A stretch of 64,000 nucleotides of DNA. It comes from Clostridiales bacterium. Its GTDB lineage: Bacteria; Bacillota; Clostridia; Lachnospirales; Lachnospiraceae. Below the pieces are notes generated by a model. The model was not told the origin of the DNA, did not search any database, and worked only from the letters and a program-made list of their open reading frames with translations. Below, piece by piece: positions 1-9,472 of this stretch; the stretch's first letter is position 1; each line of letters starts with the position of its first letter. Location: positions 11,568 through 75,567 of the forward strand of contig JAHAFI010000013.1 of NCBI GenBank assembly GCA_018374355.1, in the 5' to 3' direction. The translations under genes were made by a program, and so were the position numbers.

Positions 1-39
1 AAAACATTCCGCAATAATTTTACGAAAGGAACGTAACTT

Positions 40-1866
40 ATGACTCAAAAAGAAAAAAAGCCCACCTATTCCATGTTCAGCAACTACTGGTTTATTTATA
101 AAAGCCTGTGGAAGTTTGATAAAAAAGTCATCTTTTTTTCTCTCGCAGAAGTTCTCTTCTGTGTGGCAACTGCATTCGGCGCGCTGCTGATGCCCTCCCT
201 GATCATCGGTATGCTGGAGGAGGGTCTTCCGCTAAAACAAATGCTGATACAGATTCTTCTGATTTTTATCGGCTATGGCTCCATCTGTGCCCTGAGCACC
301 TATCTGACCAAAAGAAATTCTATGCAATATGTAGCTTTCCGGATCATTGACATGATGCCGCGGCAAAAGCGGAAAAACATGCGTATGGATTTTGCCCTCT
401 ACGAAAGCAAGGAAATCCAAAAACTTTCCGCAAAAGCCGATGAAGCCTTCTGGGGAAATTCATGGGGATTGGAAGGAATCCTTCACAACGATGTAAAGCT
501 TCTGGCCGCTCTTTTCGGTCTCCTGCTCTATTCTCTGGTAATTTCCGGCGCCAATCCATGGATCGTGGTTTTGCTTCTGGCAGTTTCCATCATTCAGCTT
601 TTAGCCTTCAACGCTGCCAGCCGTTACGAGATGAAACACAAGGATCAGGAAGCCGAATTCCGGGTCACTCAGCGCTATCTGGACAGACAGGCTTATGAAA
701 CATCCGTGGGCAAAGATGTCCGTTTATATCAGCTTCAGGACTGGCTTTCCGGGCTGTACCGCCGGGTAAACAAATCCCACCGCAGGCTCCTTGCCCGCAT
801 TCAGGCACATTATTTCGCCACGGATCTGCTGGGGCTTTTCTTACAGCTTGCCCGGGATGGCATCTGCTATGGCTATATGATCTACCTTCTGACCAACGGT
901 ATGAACGTTTCCAGTTTTGTACTGTATATGGGAATTATTTCCGGGTATTCCGGATATTTCTCACAGTTTTTCGAGTATCTGTCCCAGAATTCCCGTTTCC
1001 ACAAAATGGTGAGTTTTTTCCGGGAATATATGGATATCCCACAGATTTTCCATCACGGAGACGGCGAAATACTGGACGCTGATGCTTCCACACTGGAAGT
1101 AGATTTTTCCCACGTTTCCTTTTCCTATCCCGGATCGGATAAGAAAATTCTGGACGATATCAGTTTCACCATGAAACCGGGAGAAAAAATTGCTCTTGTA
1201 GGTATCAACGGCGCCGGAAAATCCACCCTGATCAAATTGATCTGCGGATTCTACCAGCCCACCAGCGGAAAAATCACCGTCAATGGAAAAGATCTCCGCG
1301 ATCTTGATATGGATGAATACATCAAGGAGCTTGCCGTAGTATTCCAGGAATCCTTTACTACCTCCTTCTCCATCGCCGAAAATGTAGCCTGCTGCACCGA
1401 GCAGGAATTTGACCGTGAAAAGTGCATCCGGTCTCTGAAAAAATCCGGACTCTGGGAGAAAATTTCCGCTCTTCCCAAAGGGGAAAATACCTGCCTGAAT
1501 AAGGATGTGGAGGACGACGGCATCCTCCTGTCCGGCGGCGAGACCCAGAAACTCCTGTTAGCCCGGGCCCTTTACAAAGGCGGACGGATGCTGCTTCTGG
1601 ACGAACCCACCGCAGCGCTGGATGCCATCGCCGAAACGGAAATGTATGAAAAATATCAGGAACTGACCGCCGGAAAAACTTCCCTGTTTATCTCACACCG
1701 CCTGGCCTCCACCAGATTCTGTGACCGGATTTTGTTTCTGGAAAACGGAAAAATCACGGAACAGGGAACCCACGAAGAACTGCTCACAAAAAACGGCAGT
1801 TACGCCGAAATGTTCCGGGTTCAGAGCCAATACTACACGGAAGGAGACTCTCACGATGAATACTAA
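40..1866 (+). CDS. ABC exporter half-transporter, first subunit (fused permease/ATPase)
   Basis: A 608-residue fused membrane/ATPase subunit of an ABC exporter. Hydrophobic helices fill about residues 25-330. The nucleotide-binding domain follows, with Walker A GINGAGKST near residue 388, signature LSGGE near 497, Walker B MLLLDEP near 518 and an SHRL switch histidine. All ATPase motifs are intact. The ATG follows an AAAGGAAC ribosome site. Its 3' end overlaps the next gene by 11 bases, and that gene encodes a second half-transporter, so the two probably form a heterodimer. Exporters of this kind move drugs, lipids or peptides; the substrate cannot be read from the sequence. Any upstream regulator lies outside the window. 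Confidence 0.9.
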   Translation: MTQKEKKPTYSMFSNYWFIYKSLWKFDKKVIFFSLAEVLFCVATAFGALLMPSLIIGMLEEGLPLKQMLIQILLIFIGYGSICALSTYLTKRNSMQYVAFRIIDMMPRQKRKNMRMDFALYESKEIQKLSAKADEAFWGNSWGLEGILHNDVKLLAALFGLLLYSLVISGANPWIVVLLLAVSIIQLLAFNAASRYEMKHKDQEAEFRVTQRYLDRQAYETSVGKDVRLYQLQDWLSGLYRRVNKSHRRLLARIQAHYFATDLLGLFLQLARDGICYGYMIYLLTNGMNVSSFVLYMGIISGYSGYFSQFFEYLSQNSRFHKMVSFFREYMDIPQIFHHGDGEILDADASTLEVDFSHVSFSYPGSDKKILDDISFTMKPGEKIALVGINGAGKSTLIKLICGFYQPTSGKITVNGKDLRDLDMDEYIKELAVVFQESFTTSFSIAENVACCTEQEFDREKCIRSLKKSGLWEKISALPKGENTCLNKDVEDDGILLSGGETQKLLLARALYKGGRMLLLDEPTAALDAIAETEMYEKYQELTAGKTSLFISHRLASTRFCDRILFLENGKITEQGTHEELLTKNGSYAEMFRVQSQYYTEGDSHDEY

Positions 1867-3679
1867 AACTCTTTGGAAAGACATCATTTCCTTTGGCAAA
1901 CTGATCAGCAGCGGCAATAAGTCGGTACTTCCCACCCTCTTTGCCGGGGGCTTTGCAAAAGCCGCACTGCCCTTTCTGCGGCTGTATTTCACTGCAAGGA
2001 TCCTGACCCTTCTCATTGCCGGGGACTATCAGACCTGCATCCCCACCGTTGCATTGTTCCTGAGCCTTTCTCTGGCCGCAGGACTGGTGGAGCAGTTCTG
2101 TAATAAAACGATTTCTGTTTTACGGGAAAGCTGTAAAGAAAATGTGAAACAGCAGATGGCTGAAAAAGCCTTTACACTGGAATATGAAGAATTTGAAAAA
2201 CAGGAAACCATGGATGCCATCCGGCGGGCCAATCTTTCCGCTATGGGCTCCGGCGATATCGGCGATCAGGTAGACACTCTTTATAAGCTCTTTCATGATT
2301 TTTTCTCCATCCTGTTTTCTCTGTATTTCGTGGTACTTTTATTGTTTCAGGTGGATTCGGTAAACCGAAATTTCTTTACCTCAAATATCTCCACTCTGGC
2401 ATTGCTGGCGATCTATAGCGGTATTCTGTTTTGTTTTGTAAAGATTCTTCATAAAGTAGATGCAATTGGTATTAAAATGTCAATGGAAAATGACCGTGGA
2501 AATTCTCTGGCCAACTACATCTTCGACCTGTGCAACAATGAAAAAAATGCAAAAGATATCCGGATTTATCAGTTTCAGGAGTTTTTTCTGGAAAAAGATC
2601 TTACATTGTCCAGACATGTCATTCAGGTTTTCATGCGTTCCCTAAAGGAACAGGGTACACTTTTTGGAATTAATGATTTCCTCGCCCAGATCAGTGCAGG
2701 ACTCTCTTACCTCTTCGTAGGCGCCAAAGCCTACTACGGGCTGATTCCCATCGGTGATGTCCTCCTTTATGCAGGCTCCATCAATCAGGCGTTTTCATCC
2801 CTTCAGACCTTCTTTAAGGATCTGGGCACTTTCCGCTACATGGCTACCTACTTAGGAACCTACGACGAATTCATCCGCCGCCCGTCCATGAGCTACGACG
2901 GAACCCTGCCCATCGAGAAACGGGACGATGCCCGCTACGAATTTGAGTTCCACAACGTCAGCTTCTCCTACCCGGAAACCGATATCCCGGTGCTGAAAAA
3001 CATCAGCCTCCGCTTCGAGATCGGCAAAACCATGGCTATCGTAGGTCAAAACGGCGCCGGAAAAACTACTTTGATCAAACTCCTGTGCCGCCTCTACGAG
3101 CCCACAGAAGGATATATCACCTTAAACGGCATCGACATCCGCAAATACAACTACCAAGAATACACCCGAGCCTTTTCGGTAGTATTCCAAGACTTCCACC
3201 TGTTCTCCCTCCCTCTGGACGAAAACATCGCTTCAGGCGCTTCTCCGGACAGGGAAAAACTCTGGAGCGTCCTTGAAACCGTAGACCTGAAAAAACGTGT
3301 AGCCACCATGAAAGACGGCCTCCGCACCCGCCTCTACAACAACAACGGCGAGGGTGTAGACGTCTCCGGCGGAGAAGCCCAGCGCCTTGCCATCGCCCGG
3401 GCCTTATACAAGGACGCCCCCTTCGTCATCCTTGACGAGCCCACCGCCGCCCTCGACCCCATCGCCGAAGCCGAAATCTACGAAAACTTCAACCAGTTAA
3501 TCCAGAACAAAACAGCCATCTACATCTCCCACCGAATGAGCAGCTGCAAATTCTGCGACACCATCCTAGTTCTGGACCACGGCAAAATTGCCGAACAGGG
3601 AACCCACCCCCAGCTGATCGATGCCAACGGCATCTATGCAAAGCTATATGAAGCCCAAGCGAAATACTACACAGCCTAA
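1856..3679 (+). CDS. ABC exporter half-transporter, second subunit (fused permease/ATPase)
   Basis: Partner of the preceding half-transporter, 607 residues: an N-terminal membrane domain and a C-terminal ATPase with Walker A GQNGAGKTT near residue 397, signature VSGGE near 503 and Walker B FVILDEP. An upstream in-frame start exists at 1721, but ATG 1856 is preferred because AAGGAG lies 9 bases before it and it overlaps the upstream stop by 11 bases, the usual sign of translational coupling. Both ATP sites look catalytically complete, unlike many heterodimeric exporters in which one site is degenerate. From about 3000 the coding strand becomes markedly C-rich at third positions compared with the first half of the gene. 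Confidence 0.9.
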   Translation: MNTKTLWKDIISFGKLISSGNKSVLPTLFAGGFAKAALPFLRLYFTARILTLLIAGDYQTCIPTVALFLSLSLAAGLVEQFCNKTISVLRESCKENVKQQMAEKAFTLEYEEFEKQETMDAIRRANLSAMGSGDIGDQVDTLYKLFHDFFSILFSLYFVVLLLFQVDSVNRNFFTSNISTLALLAIYSGILFCFVKILHKVDAIGIKMSMENDRGNSLANYIFDLCNNEKNAKDIRIYQFQEFFLEKDLTLSRHVIQVFMRSLKEQGTLFGINDFLAQISAGLSYLFVGAKAYYGLIPIGDVLLYAGSINQAFSSLQTFFKDLGTFRYMATYLGTYDEFIRRPSMSYDGTLPIEKRDDARYEFEFHNVSFSYPETDIPVLKNISLRFEIGKTMAIVGQNGAGKTTLIKLLCRLYEPTEGYITLNGIDIRKYNYQEYTRAFSVVFQDFHLFSLPLDENIASGASPDREKLWSVLETVDLKKRVATMKDGLRTRLYNNNGEGVDVSGGEAQRLAIARALYKDAPFVILDEPTAALDPIAEAEIYENFNQLIQNKTAIYISHRMSSCKFCDTILVLDHGKIAEQGTHPQLIDANGIYAKLYEAQAKYYTA

Positions 3680-3721
3680 GAATACAAGCAGCCTCCCGAG
3701 GGAGGCTGCTTGTATTCTTAG
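3676..3721 (+). terminator. Perfect hairpin after the ABC exporter operon
   Basis: A perfect stem of about 21 bp with a short GAG loop begins inside the stop codon region of the second exporter gene. No U-tract follows, so it is not a textbook intrinsic terminator. It may stabilise the 3' end or stop transcription by another route. Confidence 0.6.
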
Positions 3722-3742
3722 GAAATCGGAAAACTGTGGCCA

Positions 3743-3796
3743 TATGTCTCGGGAATGCCTTGCATTCGCAAGTCAGCACCTCGCGGGACAGTGACC
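3743..3796 (+). repeat. Right-hand fragment of the MITE-like element
   Basis: About 54 bases match 58187-58239 with a few substitutions, including the TATGTCTCGGG start, the inner TTGCA...GCAAGTCA hairpin and the CACCTCGCGGGA segment. Neither terminal repeat is present, so this is a decayed or partial copy. Confidence 0.65.
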
Positions 3797-3838
3797 ATTT
3801 GAAGTTGCCTGCGGAAGTAAAATCCAAATTCAGGGCAA

Positions 3839-4090
3839 TTACCGATAACCTCCAAAAATATATCCCATTTAGTAGGTAATTTTCTCCCCCAAATGGCCCC
3901 ATCTACTCTCATTTACCCATAATTCCATCCTTTCCAGAAGAATTTATCGGTAATTATCCATTAAAATCCCCATTTTTCACCTTTAAACACGGATAAACCA
4001 CCCACCATTCTATGTTTTTATCCGTAAATCCAACATTTCCCCTCAAAATTTTACGGATAAAAATGATAAATTTCATAATTTTATCCGTAA
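3839..4090. repeat. Six TTATC(C/G)GTAA motifs in alternating orientation
   Basis: Copies start at 3839 (inverted, CGG variant), 3944 (forward, CGG variant), 3987 (inverted, partial), 4018 (forward), 4051 (inverted) and 4081 (forward). Orientation alternates without exception, and the last four are spaced 31, 33 and 30 bases apart. The final pair forms a 12-bp stem. The rest of 3797-4130 is AT-rich and shows no gene. Confidence 0.6.
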
Positions 4091-4138
4091 CCACCACTTA
4101 CAAACATACACTCCACCCAAAAAACGTGCCGGAGCCAG

Positions 4139-4386
4139 CGGCGGGCGCGGTATTCTTCCTGCGGGGCATACGAAGAAGAGGCGGTATCACTAAATGCACA
4201 GCGGCCGGAAAATTTGGGAGACAGACAGGCTCACAAAGCCTGACTGTCAGATGCAATTCGATAGGAAAATCTTTCAGATTTTCCTATCGAATTGCATCGG
4301 TGCCCAAAAATTCCGGCCGCTGTGCATTTAGTGATACCGCCTCTTCGCAGTTGTCCCGCAGGGAGAATACCGCGCCCGCCGCGTCC
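4139..4386 (+). repeat. Long hairpin element, family A copy 1
   Basis: Arms of about 75 bases pair across a 90-base core at 4216-4305. The core holds a small hairpin with loop CACAA and a perfect 22-bp stem closed by ATGCA/TGCAT. The two isolated outer-arm differences are G-T wobbles when read as plus-strand RNA. The paired arms end at 4381, 23 bases beyond the stop codon of the minus-strand phosphoribosyltransferase-like gene. There is no open reading frame of interest in it. Confidence 0.8.
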
Positions 4387-4404
4387 CCCTGCCAACTCCC
4401 TATT

Positions 4405-5046
4405 TTACAACTTAGAATACCCAAACCCATTCACAATCGCATCAATCCTCTTCTGCGCCCTACAATGAGGACATTCCCGAGTAGTATAACTATGATACCC
4501 CGGCACCTGTGCCAACGAGAAAATCGACACCACCGGCAATCCATTTACCTTACGAACCGCACTAAAAATCGCACAAGCCCCCTGCAATTTTCCTTCATAA
4601 TAACTCACACAATCCTTGCAAGCCTGCAAAGATCCGCCCGTAGTAGCCGAAGCCGTAAGGATCAGCACATTTTTATTCCGAATCATAGGAATCATATTCT
4701 CCCGGAACATCAACTGCCCGTTAATATTAATCTCAGGAGCAACCACATAAATCGTCTCATGGGCATTCATAGACATAATCCCCGCCTTCGTCAACTCTTC
4801 CGCCAGATACGCCCCAATAACTTCCGTTCCATCCATACAGATAATCGTATCCACAATAGTACTCAACTCATAATGTCTGGCCAACACCCTCGCCACCGCC
4901 GAAGCTTCCGATGCTCTCGTCCTAAGTGTAGTCATATCAAAATAATGTGTGATATGAGAATGTGGTGTTGCAAAATGACCCTCGTATACCTTCAGGGCAA
5001 TCTTTTTGTCTTCCTGTGCAAAAATCTTATGCATTCTGCTTTCCAT
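4405..5046 (-). CDS. Phosphoribosyltransferase-like protein
   Basis: 213 residues. The middle of the protein resembles a type I phosphoribosyltransferase fold such as OPRTase: a hydrophobic strand with acidic residues (TIICMDGTEVIGAYLAEEL) and a loop VLILTASATTGGSL in the place of the PRPP-binding loop. The usual acidic pair before that loop is not seen, so catalysis is uncertain. A C-terminal CPHC motif could bind a metal. AAGGAGG lies 8 bases before the ATG. The gene stands alone between two long hairpin repeats, one starting 23 bases after its stop. It could equally be a regulatory or salvage PRTase; the substrate is unknown. Confidence 0.7.
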   Translation of the reverse strand: MESRMHKIFAQEDKKIALKVYEGHFATPHSHITHYFDMTTLRTRASEASAVARVLARHYELSTIVDTIICMDGTEVIGAYLAEELTKAGIMSMNAHETIYVVAPEININGQLMFRENMIPMIRNKNVLILTASATTGGSLQACKDCVSYYEGKLQGACAIFSAVRKVNGLPVVSIFSLAQVPGYHSYTTRECPHCRAQKRIDAIVNGFGYSKL

Positions 5047-5328
5047 AAGTCTACCTCCTTACGTTCCTGCAATTTGTTTTCAGTTTTCAAGTACACGTTT
5101 CATCTGAATTCATTATACCATCACAATTCTCAAAAATAAAGCGTTTTTTCAGACAATTATACCTATTTCTTATTGCATATCCTCCCCCTCTCCCCAAAAC
5201 ACCCCCGCTTCACCTCCTCCACAAACTCACGCATTGGCCCCACGGGCCAACAGACCACTCCCTGCCTAATTCCCTCCCCACTCACCACTCCCTCACGCTT
5301 CAGCGCCCCTCCGCCCTGAAACATGTCG
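5047..5328. other. Intergenic DNA without a recognised feature
   Basis: AT-rich near the upstream gene (its promoter should lie here), then a C-rich stretch from 5180 to 5320. I see no coding region or structured RNA apart from the repeat that begins at 5329. Confidence 0.5.
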
Positions 5329-5585
5329 AACAGCAGAGGGCTTGGTTTTCCCCTTCTGCATCATCGCGGAGGATTGCTGAAAATACCAGACGAGCGACGG
5401 CGGTAGTTTCCGGGAGACAGGCAGGCTCACAAAGCCTGTCTGTCAGATGCACTGAGGTGAGAAACCATCAAGGTTTCTCGCCGAATTGCATCGGTGCCCG
5501 AAAACTACCGCCGTCGCTCGTCAGGTAATTTCGCAAATCCGAAGCTGATGCAGGAGGGGAAAACCAAGCCCTCTGCGTCCGCCAC
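5329..5585 (+). repeat. Long hairpin element, family A copy 2
   Basis: Outer arms pair from 5333 to 5576 around an 88-base core at 5412-5499. The core matches copy 1 (GGGAGACAGGCAGGCTCAC, then ATGCA...TGCATCGGTGCCC), while the arms differ in sequence but still pair. Conserved flanks AACA on the left and GTCCGCCA on the right suggest the true ends. The paired arms end 20 bases beyond the aspS stop codon. Confidence 0.8.
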
Positions 5586-5596
5586 ACACCTTCTAC

Positions 5597-7387
5597 CTAC
5601 TCCACAACCTTCCGAATCTCAATCCCCAACTCTTCCAGTTGTTTCTCATCCACTCCCCCCGGAGCTTCCGTCATCAAACAGGACGCATCCTTCACCTTCG
5701 GGAATGCAATCACATCCCTGATACTATCCTGTTTCGCCATCAACATAACCATGCGGTCCAGCCCATAAGCCAATCCGGCATGAGGCGGCACTCCATACTT
5801 AAACGCAGTCAGCAGGAACCCAAACTGCTCATGTGCCTGTTCTTTCGTGAATCCCAGCACCTCAAACATCTTCTCCTGAATATCATTCTGATGGATTCGC
5901 ACACTGCCTCCGCCAATCTCCGTACCGTTCAGTACGATATCATAAGCTTTCGCCCGCACTCTGCCCGGATCAGAATCAATAAACTCCAGATCCTCCTCCA
6001 TCGGCATCGTAAACGGATGATGCATAGCCTTAAACCGATTCTCTTCCTCAGACCACTCAAGCAATGGGAACTCTGTAATCCAGACGAACTTGTACTCACT
6101 GTTATCCAGAAGCTCCATCTGCCTTGCCAGTTCCAGACGAAGCGCTCCCAGCACACTCCAAACCACTGCATTCTTATCAGCAGCAAACAGCAGCAAATCC
6201 CCATTCTGACCATCCATTGCCTGAATCAGCGCAGCCATCTGCTCATCTGTCATAAACTTCGCAAAAGAAGACTTAACACTTCCATCTTCCTGAATCGCAA
6301 CATAAGCCAGCCCCTTTGCGCCGTAATCTTTGGCGAAATCCACCAGCTTGTCAATTTTCTTTCTCGGCATGCTTCCCTGTCCCTTGGCATTGATACCGCG
6401 CACAGATCCGCCATTCTCCAGAGCATTCTTAAATACAACAAATTCGCAGTCTTTCACAACCTCAGACACATTCTGAAGCTCCATACCGAATCTCAGATCC
6501 GGCTTATCAGACCCAAAACGGTCCATCGCATCCTGCCATGTCATTCTCTGGATTGGAAGGGAAACCTCCACATCCAGTACCTCTTTGAACAGATGCGCCA
6601 GCAGACGCTCATTGACATCAATCACATCGTCCACATCCACAAAGGAAAGCTCCATATCGATCTGTGTAAATTCCGGCTGACGGTCGGCACGCAAATCTTC
6701 ATCACGGAAGCAGCGGGCAAACTGGATGTAACGGTCATATCCGGAACACATCAGAAGCTGTTTGAAAAGCTGGGGAGACTGGGGCAGCGCATAGAAATTC
6801 CCCGGATGCACACGGCTGGGAACCAGATAGTCTCTCGCACCTTCCGGTGTACTCTTCGTCATCATGGGAGTTTCAATTTCCAGAAATCCTTCCTTCGCCA
6901 TAAACTGACGGGTCAGAGTGGAAACCTCGGAACGCATGATCAGATTCTTTTGGATATCCGGTCTTCTAAGGTCAAGGAAGCGGTATTTCAGGCGCAGCTC
7001 CTCTTTGGTCTTACTGTTCTCCTCGATAGGGAACGGCGGTGTCTCAGATTCCGCAAGGATTCTCAGATCATTTGCACGCAGTTCGATCTCTCCGGTTTTC
7101 AGATTTTCATTGACTGCACCGGAACGTGCTTCCACTACACCGGTAACGGCGATTACGAATTCACTTCTCAGCTTTCCGGCCTTTTCAAATCCTTCCTCAC
7201 TGATGCTTCCATTTTCAAAAATCAACTGCATGATGCCGGAACGGTCTCTCAGATCCACAAATACAATTCCGCCTTTATTTCTGCTTTTCTGTACCCATCC
7301 CATCAGGGTAACGGTTTCCCCGATGTTTGCTGTGGATACCTCTGTACAGCGATGAGTCCTTTTCAGACCCTTCATTGATTCTGCCAT
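5597..7387 (-). CDS. aspS: Aspartyl-tRNA synthetase
   Basis: Charges tRNA-Asp in the cytoplasm. The 596-residue length fits the bacterial class IIb enzyme: N-terminal OB fold, catalytic core with the bacterial GAD insertion, motif 2 around FRDEDLRADRQPEFTQID and motif 3 GLAYGLDRMVML. An upstream in-frame start at 7423 would overlap the end of hisS. ATG 7387 is chosen because GGAGGAAG precedes it and it leaves a 19-base gap after hisS. It is last in the relA-hisS-aspS run. Whether it is discriminating or also charges tRNA-Asn cannot be told here. Confidence 0.97.
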   Translation of the reverse strand: MAESMKGLKRTHRCTEVSTANIGETVTLMGWVQKSRNKGGIVFVDLRDRSGIMQLIFENGSISEEGFEKAGKLRSEFVIAVTGVVEARSGAVNENLKTGEIELRANDLRILAESETPPFPIEENSKTKEELRLKYRFLDLRRPDIQKNLIMRSEVSTLTRQFMAKEGFLEIETPMMTKSTPEGARDYLVPSRVHPGNFYALPQSPQLFKQLLMCSGYDRYIQFARCFRDEDLRADRQPEFTQIDMELSFVDVDDVIDVNERLLAHLFKEVLDVEVSLPIQRMTWQDAMDRFGSDKPDLRFGMELQNVSEVVKDCEFVVFKNALENGGSVRGINAKGQGSMPRKKIDKLVDFAKDYGAKGLAYVAIQEDGSVKSSFAKFMTDEQMAALIQAMDGQNGDLLLFAADKNAVVWSVLGALRLELARQMELLDNSEYKFVWITEFPLLEWSEEENRFKAMHHPFTMPMEEDLEFIDSDPGRVRAKAYDIVLNGTEIGGGSVRIHQNDIQEKMFEVLGFTKEQAHEQFGFLLTAFKYGVPPHAGLAYGLDRMVMLMAKQDSIRDVIAFPKVKDASCLMTEAPGGVDEKQLEELGIEIRKVVE

Positions 7388-7406
7388 TTTCTTTCTTCCT
7401 CCACTC

Positions 7407-8663
7407 TTAGATTCTATCTGCAAAGAATTCTACGATTTCCTCATATCCTTCTTCTTTTAACTGTTCCTTCTGGAATTTTTTGTTCTTTTTCATCACAGCA
7501 ATGGTTACCTGCGCACCGTCTCTGCGCTCTTTTTCTGCCTGCTCCAGAACCTTTACCATGCCTTCTGCCGGCATATTTTTCTCGATCAGAAGGGCTTTTT
7601 TCACCCCTGCTCCCGGAATCTGGAAACCTCTTTCCAGAAGAAGCATGATAATCCGCTCAAAACCGATGGAAAATCCGCAGGCGCAGGTATCATTTCCGGT
7701 AAATTTACCAATCATTTCATCGTAACGTCCGCCGCCGCCTACGCTTCCGCCGAACTCATCCATGGAAATTTCAAAAATCGGGCCTGTATAATAGGACATG
7801 CCGCGAACCAGTGTAGGATCGAAGGCAAGCTTGAAATCAGCGGTCTTCACAGCATCCACACTGCTCATAATGAGTTCCAGTCCCTCTGCATACTCAGCAT
7901 CCAGAACTCCTGCCAGCTTTTCTTTCACATAGCGCACACCCTGTATATCCGCGGTGATTTCTTCAAACATAGCCAGATAGGTGTCGATGGATTCCTTTGC
8001 AAAACCTTCTTTTTCCAGCTCTTCCCGTACACCCTCCAGACCAATCTTGTCCATCTTATCCAAAATGATGAATACGGTGTCGTAAGATTCCGGAGCAAAT
8101 CCGCTGTAAGCAGCCATGGCCTTTAAGATTCTTCTGTCATTGATGCGGATGGTAAAATTCTTAAAATCCAGTTTGCCAAGCAAAGTCGTAGTAGCCAGAA
8201 TCAGTTCGATTTCAGCCAGATTGGAGGGCTCGCCCAGAATGTCGATGTCGCACTGCATAAACTGGCGGTAACGTCCCCTCTGGGGACGGTCTGCTCTCCA
8301 CACGTTACCCATCTGTAAGGCCTTAAACGGCGTGGGCAGTTCATTTGCATGGTTGGAATAATATCTGGAAAGCGGCACAGTCAGGTCATAGCGCAGACCG
8401 CCGTCCACCAGATCCGCCTCACACTCTGCGGTATCCAGTTTCAGTTTTTCTCCTCTTTTCAGTATTTTGAAAATCAGTTTTTCATTTTCTCCGCCCTGTT
8501 TGCTGGACAGATTTTCGATATGTTCCACACAGGGAGTTTCAATAGAAGAAAATCCGAATGTGCTGTAGGTCTCTTTAATCAGCCGGATCACATAGTCACG
8601 GACCGCCATTTCTGCTGGCAGAATATCCTTCATTCCGGTTACCGGTTTTTTCTTTAATGCCAT
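7407..8663 (-). CDS. hisS: Histidyl-tRNA synthetase
   Basis: Class II synthetase for histidine, 418 residues. Visible motifs are motif 2 (NVWRADRPQRGRYRQFMQCD), the histidine A box VRGMSYYTGPIFEI and motif 3 ACGFSIGFERI. The C-terminal anticodon-binding domain is present. AAGGAGATAGG precedes the ATG. It forms a pair with aspS, 19 bases apart, a conserved clostridial arrangement. The leader is short (126 bases to the next gene) and partly occupied by a repeat; I see no T-box signature. Confidence 0.97.
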   Translation of the reverse strand: MALKKKPVTGMKDILPAEMAVRDYVIRLIKETYSTFGFSSIETPCVEHIENLSSKQGGENEKLIFKILKRGEKLKLDTAECEADLVDGGLRYDLTVPLSRYYSNHANELPTPFKALQMGNVWRADRPQRGRYRQFMQCDIDILGEPSNLAEIELILATTTLLGKLDFKNFTIRINDRRILKAMAAYSGFAPESYDTVFIILDKMDKIGLEGVREELEKEGFAKESIDTYLAMFEEITADIQGVRYVKEKLAGVLDAEYAEGLELIMSSVDAVKTADFKLAFDPTLVRGMSYYTGPIFEISMDEFGGSVGGGGRYDEMIGKFTGNDTCACGFSIGFERIIMLLLERGFQIPGAGVKKALLIEKNMPAEGMVKVLEQAEKERRDGAQVTIAVMKKNKKFQKEQLKEEGYEEIVEFFADRI

Positions 8664-8694
8664 AATCCTATCTCCTTTTTTACAAAGTATATCT

Positions 8695-8753
8695 GTAACT
8701 ATTCAGGACCCTGTCCTTCATAGTCACGAATGCATGTACACAAACTGCATTTC
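8695..8753 (+). repeat. Left half of the MITE-like element
   Basis: 59 bases starting GTAACTATTCAGGACCCTG match 58111-58169 with two differences. Similarity stops after CTGCATTT, so the copy lacks the right half and the second terminal repeat. It lies just upstream of hisS. Confidence 0.75.
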
Positions 8754-8789
8754 GCCAAAGCCCCGCCTCATTTCACAGCAAGCTCCGGC

Positions 8790-9398
8790 TCAGTCCGCAA
8801 AAAGCTCCACATCCATCGGCAGGTCAATCACCCGCTCCTCCTCATTGTGAAGCACCCGCTGAAATGCCAGAAATACTTTAATGTCAAAATCTTTCACATC
8901 TTCAATTAATAATTCCATCGCTGTTTTCTTATCAAACGCTTTCCTGTACGGACGGTCAGAGGTCAGCGCCGCGTACACATCACAGATTCGGATGATCCGT
9001 GCTCCCAGAGGAATCCCTTCCCCGGAGAGATTTTCCGGATACCCGCTGCCGTCCATATTTTCATGATGGTATAAAACCGTCCGAAGGATTCTCTCCGAAT
9101 ATCCTCTCGCCTTCAATATCTCATAGCTTGCCTGAGAATGAAGCCGTACATAATGGATTTCCTCCACGATCAGCCGCTCTTCCTTTTCATCCAAAGCGCT
9201 GCCAACCAGTTCCTTTCCTATATCGTGAACCATCCCGGCCACTGCCATATCATAGCAGAAATCGTGGGATAGTTTCAGTTCCTTCGCCAGCCGGTAAGCC
9301 AGATTGCTTACTCTCATGCCGTGGATCAACTGTTCTCTAAGAGTGTACTGTAACAGATGTTTCTGGTTCACATACTTTTCTGCTGCCACCGCAATCAT
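8790..9398 (-). CDS. HD-GYP domain phosphohydrolase
   Basis: A 202-residue stand-alone HD-GYP domain. Metal and signature residues are all visible: HGMRVSNLAYRL, VHDIGK, a downstream YHHENMDGSGYP and GARIIRICDVYAALTSDRPY. HD-GYP proteins of this pattern are usually cyclic-di-GMP phosphodiesterases, sometimes acting on other cyclic dinucleotides. No sensor or receiver domain and no membrane segment is present, so activity would have to be set by expression or partners. It lies between hemZ and hisS on the same strand. Start choice is not backed by a strong ribosome site. Confidence 0.85.
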   Translation of the reverse strand: MIAVAAEKYVNQKHLLQYTLREQLIHGMRVSNLAYRLAKELKLSHDFCYDMAVAGMVHDIGKELVGSALDEKEERLIVEEIHYVRLHSQASYEILKARGYSERILRTVLYHHENMDGSGYPENLSGEGIPLGARIIRICDVYAALTSDRPYRKAFDKKTAMELLIEDVKDFDIKVFLAFQRVLHNEEERVIDLPMDVELFAD

Positions 9399-9472
9399 TC
9401 CTCCAAAATAAGTTCGCCCCTACCGCATCTTTTTTTCGTTCAAGTACGTTAAATCATACTTGCTGCCGGGCT

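Noticed and set aside
4012..5139. Long plus-strand reading frame over the PRTase-like gene
   Set aside because: Composition is that of an antisense shadow; it runs through repeat A and opposes a gene with a good ribosome site.
4139..5585. CRISPR array
   Set aside because: Two adjacent related elements are long hairpins with a coding gene between them, not short direct repeats with unique spacers.
5639..7378. Plus-strand frame of 579 codons opposite aspS
   Set aside because: Mirror of aspS codon usage, rich in Ile, His and Arg, no recognisable domain and no ribosome site.
8664..8789. T-box leader before hisS
   Set aside because: Too short and partly filled by a repeat; no AGGGTGGNACCGCG-like antiterminator sequence.
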